Origin: a bacterium ADurb.Bin243
GTDB taxonomy: Bacteria; Muiribacteriota; UBA9980
DNA length: 64,000 nt
Assembly (NCBI GenBank): GCA_002069765.1
Contig: MWBZ01000009.1
Span: forward strand, 35,244 to 99,243
Direction: 5' to 3'
A model generated the notes under the pieces. The model did not search any database, had not been told where the DNA came from, and saw only the letters and a program-made list of their open reading frames with translations. The translations under genes and the position numbers were made by a program. Below, in pieces: positions 60,210-64,000 of the stretch. How positions within the stretch are numbered: the stretch's first letter is position 1; every line of letters starts with the position of its first letter.

Positions 60210-61487
60210 ATGTCATTGAATATTACCAGGGAACAAATTTTAAAACTTCCTAAAACGGATCTTCATATGCATCTCGACGGTTCGGTCCGGGCTAAAACTA
60301 TAGTGGAGCTCGCAAAAGAGCAGAAAGTGAATTTAGTGGCCGAAGCCAAAGCTCTCGGCATTCCCGGAGTGGTTTCGGGCACCGCCGAAGAGCTCGAAGA
60401 AAAAGTTTTTAAACACGAATATAACAGCCTTATGGAATATTTAGTTCCGTTCGAACTCGTAAACTGCGTTCTGCGTAATACCGAAAGCCTCGAAGAAGTT
60501 GCTTATCGAATCGCCTGCGACGAATTCAACGAAGGCGTAAGATATTTTGAAATGCGTTTCGCGCCCCAGAAACACTGGAGCAAAACCCTCGGATGGGAAG
60601 ATATAATAAAATCCATAGACAAGGGCCTGCGCCGCGCCATGGACGAATTCAACTCCAAAGACGACGTAAAACTCCACGGCGGCCTTCCATATCGCTGCGG
60701 TATGATACTCTGCGCCATGAGAATGATAATGCCGGGCATGGGCGATTATTACAAAACTTTATACGAACTGCATACCGGCGACCACCTGCAGAACCTCGCC
60801 ATAATGGCTTCCGAAGAAATAGCGAAACTCGCCGTCAGCTCGATGAAAAAAGGCTACCTCGTCGTCGGGTTCGACCTCGCCGGCCGCGAAGACGGATTCC
60901 CCGCAAACGTCCACAAAGAAGCTTTCGAATACTGCTATAATAACGGCGTTCACACCACCTGCCACGCCGGCGAAGCTTACGGCCCCGAAAGCATAATGGG
61001 CGCCATCAAATATTGCCATGTGCGCAGAATTGGCCATGGCACGCAATTGTTCCAGTGGGAAAAGATGCAGCGCAAAAACCCCGACGGAACCGAAATGACC
61101 AAAGACCAGAAGATAGAATATATGAACCAGACCGCCGAACGCATGGCGCGCGAGAGAACGACCGTGGAAGTATGCCTTAAATCCAATTCGCAGACGCTTC
61201 CGTCGCTTCGCAATTTAGAGCTGCACCCGGTAAAAGACTTTTTGAAATACGGCCTGCGCGTCGCCATATCCACCGATAACCGCGTCATTTCAAGAGTCAC
61301 CGTCACAGACGAATATATGTCGCTTATGAAGATTTGCGATATCGATGCAAAGGGCCTTCGCAACATATGCCTCGCCGGGTTCAAGGGCGCCTTCTTCCCC
61401 GGAACCTACGCGCAGCACCGCGAATATATGAGACGCGCCATAGATTTTTACGATGAATGCTATAAAAAGAACGTTCTCGGCCAGTAA
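60210..61487 (+). CDS. Adenosine deaminase
   Basis: Zinc hydrolase converting adenosine (or a related 6-amino purine nucleoside) to inosine. Of its 425 residues the key motifs are DLHMHLDGS (zinc ligands His19 and His21), GFDLAGRE, TCHAGEAYGPESI (zinc His and catalytic Glu) and IGHGTQL. It also has STDNRVIS, the variant of the DD motif common in one branch of the family. It is longer than the usual 330-350 residues because of insertions around 150-185 and 290-320. It has its own promoter and terminator. With the nucleoside importer it fits purine salvage. Confidence 0.88.
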   Translation: MSLNITREQILKLPKTDLHMHLDGSVRAKTIVELAKEQKVNLVAEAKALGIPGVVSGTAEELEEKVFKHEYNSLMEYLVPFELVNCVLRNTESLEEVAYRIACDEFNEGVRYFEMRFAPQKHWSKTLGWEDIIKSIDKGLRRAMDEFNSKDDVKLHGGLPYRCGMILCAMRMIMPGMGDYYKTLYELHTGDHLQNLAIMASEEIAKLAVSSMKKGYLVVGFDLAGREDGFPANVHKEAFEYCYNNGVHTTCHAGEAYGPESIMGAIKYCHVRRIGHGTQLFQWEKMQRKNPDGTEMTKDQKIEYMNQTAERMARERTTVEVCLKSNSQTLPSLRNLELHPVKDFLKYGLRVAISTDNRVISRVTVTDEYMSLMKICDIDAKGLRNICLAGFKGAFFPGTYAQHREYMRRAIDFYDECYKKNVLGQ

Positions 61488-61522
61488 TAACGATTCAAAA
61501 TAAGTAAACATAAACATGATAC

Positions 61523-61561
61523 GGAGCCGTTTGATTTAATTTTTGAACGGCTCCTTTTTTT
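61523..61561 (+). terminator. Rho-independent terminator after adenosine deaminase
   Basis: GGAGCCGTT (61523-61531) pairs with AACGGCTCC (61546-61554), 9 bp perfect, followed by seven T, then C and more T. Confidence 0.93.
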
Positions 61562-61595
61562 CTTTAAAGCGGTCGAAATCGCGCCAAGTTTTATG

Positions 61596-61624
61596 TTGAA
61601 TTTTTTTTTATTTTTTGGTATAAT
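61596..61624 (+). promoter_or_regulatory. Promoter TTGAAT-N17-TATAAT
   Basis: TTGAAT (61596-61601), a T-rich 17-base spacer, TATAAT (61619-61624), 45 bases before the serS ATG. It probably drives serS-psd-pssA. Confidence 0.75.
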
Positions 61625-61669
61625 ATTTACTCGTGTAATTATACTATTTTTGTCTTGAAGGGAGTTTCT

Positions 61670-63154
61670 ATGCTGGATCCCAAACTGATCCGTTCCGATA
61701 TGGCCAGGGTGAAACGCGGCCTTATAGCGCGTTCTATGTTCGATATCGATGAAAATATCATAAAATTATATAAAAATAAACTGGGCGAAAAAAGCGTCGA
61801 AGAGATAAACCAGTTTTACAAAACGACCGCCGGCATTAAATTCTTAATGGAAAACGAGTCGGAAGTGACTATAAGCCATTTAAACGGCTTTATCAAACTC
61901 GACGAAGAACGCCGCGAAGTCATCAAAGAGGTCGAAGACCTTAAATGCCAGCAAAACAGGGCCAACGCCGAAATTTCAGCCGCCAAGAAAACCGGGGCCG
62001 ACGTAAAAGCGAAGCTCGAAGAAATGAAGGCTATATCCGAAAAAGTCAAAATTTTAGACGCAAAGCAGTCCGAAATAGAGAAAAAAATTGAAGAAGTGGT
62101 CCTGTACCTGCCCAATATATGCCATGAGACCACTCCCGTCGGCGCGAGCGGCGACGATAACGTAGAAATAAGAAGATGGGGGACCCCGGCGAAATTTTCA
62201 TTCGAACCCCTTTCTCATGCCGATATCGGCGTGAAGCTCGATATCCTCGATTTCGACCGCGCCGCTAAGATAACCGGCGCCCGCTTTACAGTGCTCAAAG
62301 GCGACGCCGCCAGGCTCGAACGCGCCCTTATAAGCTTCATGATAGACGTTCATACGGGTGAAAACGGCTACCACGAAGTGCTTCCGCCTTACGCGGTAAA
62401 CCGCGACTCCATGCGCGGCACCGGGCAGCTCCCTAAATTCGAAGAAGACCTTTTCAAGGTCAATCCCTCCGGCTATTATTTGATACCCACTGCCGAAGTT
62501 CCGGTAACGAACCTTCATCGCGACGAAATGCTCAATTTCGAGGCACTCCCGGTCAAATACGTTTCTTTTACGCCTTGCTTCAGGGCCGAAGCCGGCTCCT
62601 ACGGCAAAGATATGAAAGGCCTTATAAGGCAGCATCAGTTCCATAAAGTCGAGCTCGTTAAATTTACCGCGCCCGAAACCAGCTATGAAGAACATGAAAA
62701 ACTGGTCGCCGACGCGGAAAAAATACTTCAGAAGCTCAAACTGCCTTATCGCGTAATGGCACTGTCCACAGGCGATATCGGTTTTTCCGCCGCAAAATGC
62801 TACGATCTGGAAGTGTGGCTGCCTTCGCAAAATACTTACAGGGAAATTTCCTCCTGCTCCAATTTCGAAGATTTTCAGTCAAGGCGCGCCCAGATAAGAT
62901 TTAAACGCAACGCCAAGGCTAAACCCGAGCTCGCCCATACCATCAACGGCTCGGGGCTCGCCATCGGACGCACTTTGATCGCGATCATGGAAAATTACCA
63001 GAACGAAGACGGAAGCGTAACCGTTCCTGAAGTTTTAATACCCTATATGGGCGGAATAACTAAAATAGGCGCTTTCAAAGGCTATAGCCCGCAGGGCCAG
63101 CAGCAGGCCTCACAGCCAAAAGAAACTAATGCAAAGGCGATGACTAACAAATGA
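61670..63154 (+). CDS. serS: Seryl-tRNA synthetase with enlarged N-terminal arm
   Basis: Class II synthetase charging tRNA-Ser. Motif 2 lies in [17 protein letters not shown], the tRNA/ATP segment in [14 protein letters not shown], motif 3 in [19 protein letters not shown]. The serine-site segment [17 protein letters not shown] is present. The N-terminal coiled-coil arm is interrupted after [17 protein letters not shown] by about 45 unusual residues (22-70), and the C-terminus has a short Gln-rich tail, giving 494 instead of about 425 residues. ATG 61670 is supported by AGGGAG; the in-frame TTG at 61655 is unlikely. It overlaps psd by ATGA. Confidence 0.94.
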   Translation: MLDPKLIRSDMARVKRGLIARSMFDIDENIIKLYKNKLGEKSVEEINQFYKTTAGIKFLMENESEVTISHLNGFIKLDEERREVIKEVEDLKCQQNRANAEISAAKKTGADVKAKLEEMKAISEKVKILDAKQSEIEKKIEEVVLYLPNICHETTPVGASGDDNVEIRRWGTPAKFSFEPLSHADIGVKLDILDFDRAAKITGARFTVLKGDAARLERALISFMIDVHTGENGYHEVLPPYAVNRDSMRGTGQLPKFEEDLFKVNPSGYYLIPTAEVPVTNLHRDEMLNFEALPVKYVSFTPCFRAEAGSYGKDMKGLIRQHQFHKVELVKFTAPETSYEEHEKLVADAEKILQKLKLPYRVMALSTGDIGFSAAKCYDLEVWLPSQNTYREISSCSNFEDFQSRRAQIRFKRNAKAKPELAHTINGSGLAIGRTLIAIMENYQNEDGSVTVPEVLIPYMGGITKIGAFKGYSPQGQQQASQPKETNAKAMTNK

Positions 63155-63786
63155 AAATAGTAAAAGAAGGATATCCGTTTATTATATTTTCGGTTTTAGC
63201 CGGTTTCGTTACTCGCAGATTCAGCCGTTTACTTTCGAACCTTTTTTATATATTCGCCGCGTTTTGCGCTTTTTTCTTTCGCGATCCCGACCGCGAATAC
63301 GTGGAAGACGAAGATAAAATATTATCCCCAGCCGATGGATCGCTCGTGGCCGTTGAAGAATGCGAAGAGACCGAATATATAAAAGGCCCCGTTTATAAAA
63401 TAGCCATATTCATGTCTATATTCAACGTTCATATAAACCGCGCGCCCATATCCGGCACGGTGGATTACGTTAAATACAGGCCCGGCAATTTCGACGCCGC
63501 TTTCAACCCGCGCGCTTCCTTCGATAACGAAATGAATATAATGGGGCTTCAGAATTCTAAAATTAAAGTATTGGTAAAGCAGATAGCCGGTTTTGTGGCC
63601 CGCCGCATAGTATGCGACGTCGCCGAAGGCGATATGCTCACCCAGACCGACCGTTTTGGAATGATTAAATTCAGCTCCAGGGTCGAAATATTCATTCCAA
63701 AAAGAGACGATATAAAAATCAACGTCACTCTCGCCGAACCCGTAACCGGCGGCCAGACGGTATTAGCCGAATTCATCAAAAAATAA
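63151..63786 (+). CDS. psd: Phosphatidylserine decarboxylase, short type
   Basis: Makes phosphatidylethanolamine from phosphatidylserine at the inner membrane, using a pyruvoyl group formed by self-cleavage. The 211-residue short form has a hydrophobic N-terminus (about 10-45), [30 protein letters not shown], and the cleavage region [11 protein letters not shown] near the C-terminus. The usual FGSR is FSSR here (Ser175-Ser176), so the residue before the pyruvoyl-forming Ser is Ser instead of Gly. It is translationally coupled to serS and followed by pssA, the usual pair. Confidence 0.92.
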   Translation: MKIVKEGYPFIIFSVLAGFVTRRFSRLLSNLFYIFAAFCAFFFRDPDREYVEDEDKILSPADGSLVAVEECEETEYIKGPVYKIAIFMSIFNVHINRAPISGTVDYVKYRPGNFDAAFNPRASFDNEMNIMGLQNSKIKVLVKQIAGFVARRIVCDVAEGDMLTQTDRFGMIKFSSRVEIFIPKRDDIKINVTLAEPVTGGQTVLAEFIKK

Positions 63787-63848
63787 GCGCTCGGGCGCTC
63801 CGGGCGAGGGGCGCGGCCATGAGCATTTTAGCCAGTGGAGTGTGAAGC

Positions 63849-64000
63849 ATGAAAAGAATATACGCATGCGCGATACCGTGCATTTTTACGGCGGCGAACC
63901 TGTTTTGCGGATTCGCTTCCATCCAGTTCATAATTTCTAAAGATTATCTATGGGCGGCCTGGTATATATTTTTTTCGATGATATTCGATATTATGGACGG
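63849..64000 (+). CDS. pssA: CDP-diacylglycerol-serine O-phosphatidyltransferase, 3' truncated
   Basis: Makes phosphatidylserine, the substrate of Psd, at the inner membrane. Only the first 50 codons are inside the window: MKRIYACAIPCIFTAANLFCGFASIQFI, then a membrane helix leading into IFDIMDG. This is the start of the CDP-alcohol phosphatidyltransferase motif (D-G-x2-A-R), cut by the window end. Position after psd supports the call. The start has only a modest ribosome-binding site (GTGAAG). Confidence 0.85.
   Translation, partial: MKRIYACAIPCIFTAANLFCGFASIQFIISKDYLWAAWYIFFSMIFDIMD

Noticed and set aside
60210..61487. Adenosine deaminase inactivated by STDN in place of the usual TDD motif
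   Set aside because: The zinc-binding Asp is kept, and TDNR is a common variant in one branch of the family; the other catalytic motifs are intact.
62198..62830. Antisense frame of 210 codons inside serS
   Set aside because: It is a shadow of the SerRS catalytic domain with no family signal of its own.

Overview
The window reads as a chromosomal stretch from an uncultivated, probably diderm (Gram-negative-type) anaerobic or microaerobic bacterium. The evidence is: secreted proteins with plain signal peptides and no lipobox, a periplasmic NrfHA nitrite reductase, type II secretion/type IV pilus-like proteins, and a TonB/TolA-like Pro-Ala-Lys tail. Base composition is moderate, with intergenic regions clearly richer in A+T. 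The phylum cannot be fixed from sequence alone. No rRNA, tRNA, CRISPR array, transposase or phage gene was recognised. Many genes are preceded by near-consensus RpoD-type promoters with a 17-bp spacer, one of them a perfect TTGACA-N17-TATAAT.

Region 1 (1-15019, plus strand) is a housekeeping block: coaBC (5' cut), priA, def, fmt, rsmB, rlmN, a PASTA protein, a kinase-like protein, rpe, a WecG/TagA-type glycosyltransferase and mfd. The order coaBC-priA-def-fmt-rsmB-rlmN-(PASTA kinase)-rpe is the order known from Bacillus-type genomes. Here the phosphatase (prpC) and GTPase (rsgA) slots are empty. The PASTA kinase is split in two, and its kinase half has lost every catalytic motif while gaining a C-terminal membrane anchor.

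Region 2 (15129-24298) is the most unusual: a solute-binding protein gene with a perfect promoter, then three large adjacent paralogues of an unrecognised family (16569-19220, 20054-22135, 22205-24298) with a small secreted protein between the first and second. The paralogues share a helical/coiled-coil N-terminal half, a core carrying VPG-x-G and YRW-x-CD motifs and a short C-terminal domain. They differ in linker and in membrane anchoring.

Region 3 (24518-36231) holds a DegT-type aminotransferase, a cytoplasmic hybrid histidine kinase and pyrG on the plus strand. On the minus strand are a secreted hypothetical protein with a BMP/PnrA-type nucleoside-binding protein, then a run of GspG-like pseudopilin, GspC-like protein, FliA/WhiG-type sigma factor, mtnA and a class II aldolase. 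A methyltransferase lies between these on the plus strand.

Region 4 (36240-40215) is a nitrite/nitrosative-stress module: nrfH, nrfA and a VOC protein on the minus strand, and a YgbA-like protein on the plus strand. The nrf genes lie between inverted copies of a 56-bp intergenic repeat containing degenerate heptamer arrays. Beside them is a 140-bp element with terminal inverted repeats plus a decayed partial copy.

Region 5 (40240-54692) carries a secreted glycerophosphodiesterase, a minus-strand trio (membrane MutS-like ATPase, secreted phospholipase D, serine hydrolase), a YdjM-like membrane protein with a large insert, a BMP-type nucleoside ABC transporter (ATPase and two permeases, the first with an extra extracytoplasmic domain), a second hybrid kinase and an EamA transporter.

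Region 6 (54777-64000) carries a membrane protein with a Pro/Ala/Lys tail, a DUF1844 protein, a DUF362-ferredoxin protein, a secreted ankyrin protein, an M20 amidohydrolase, adenosine deaminase, serS, psd and the start of pssA. Nucleoside uptake (BMP protein plus ABC transporter), adenosine deaminase and mtnA/aldolase together suggest active purine nucleoside and methylthioadenosine/deoxyadenosine salvage.
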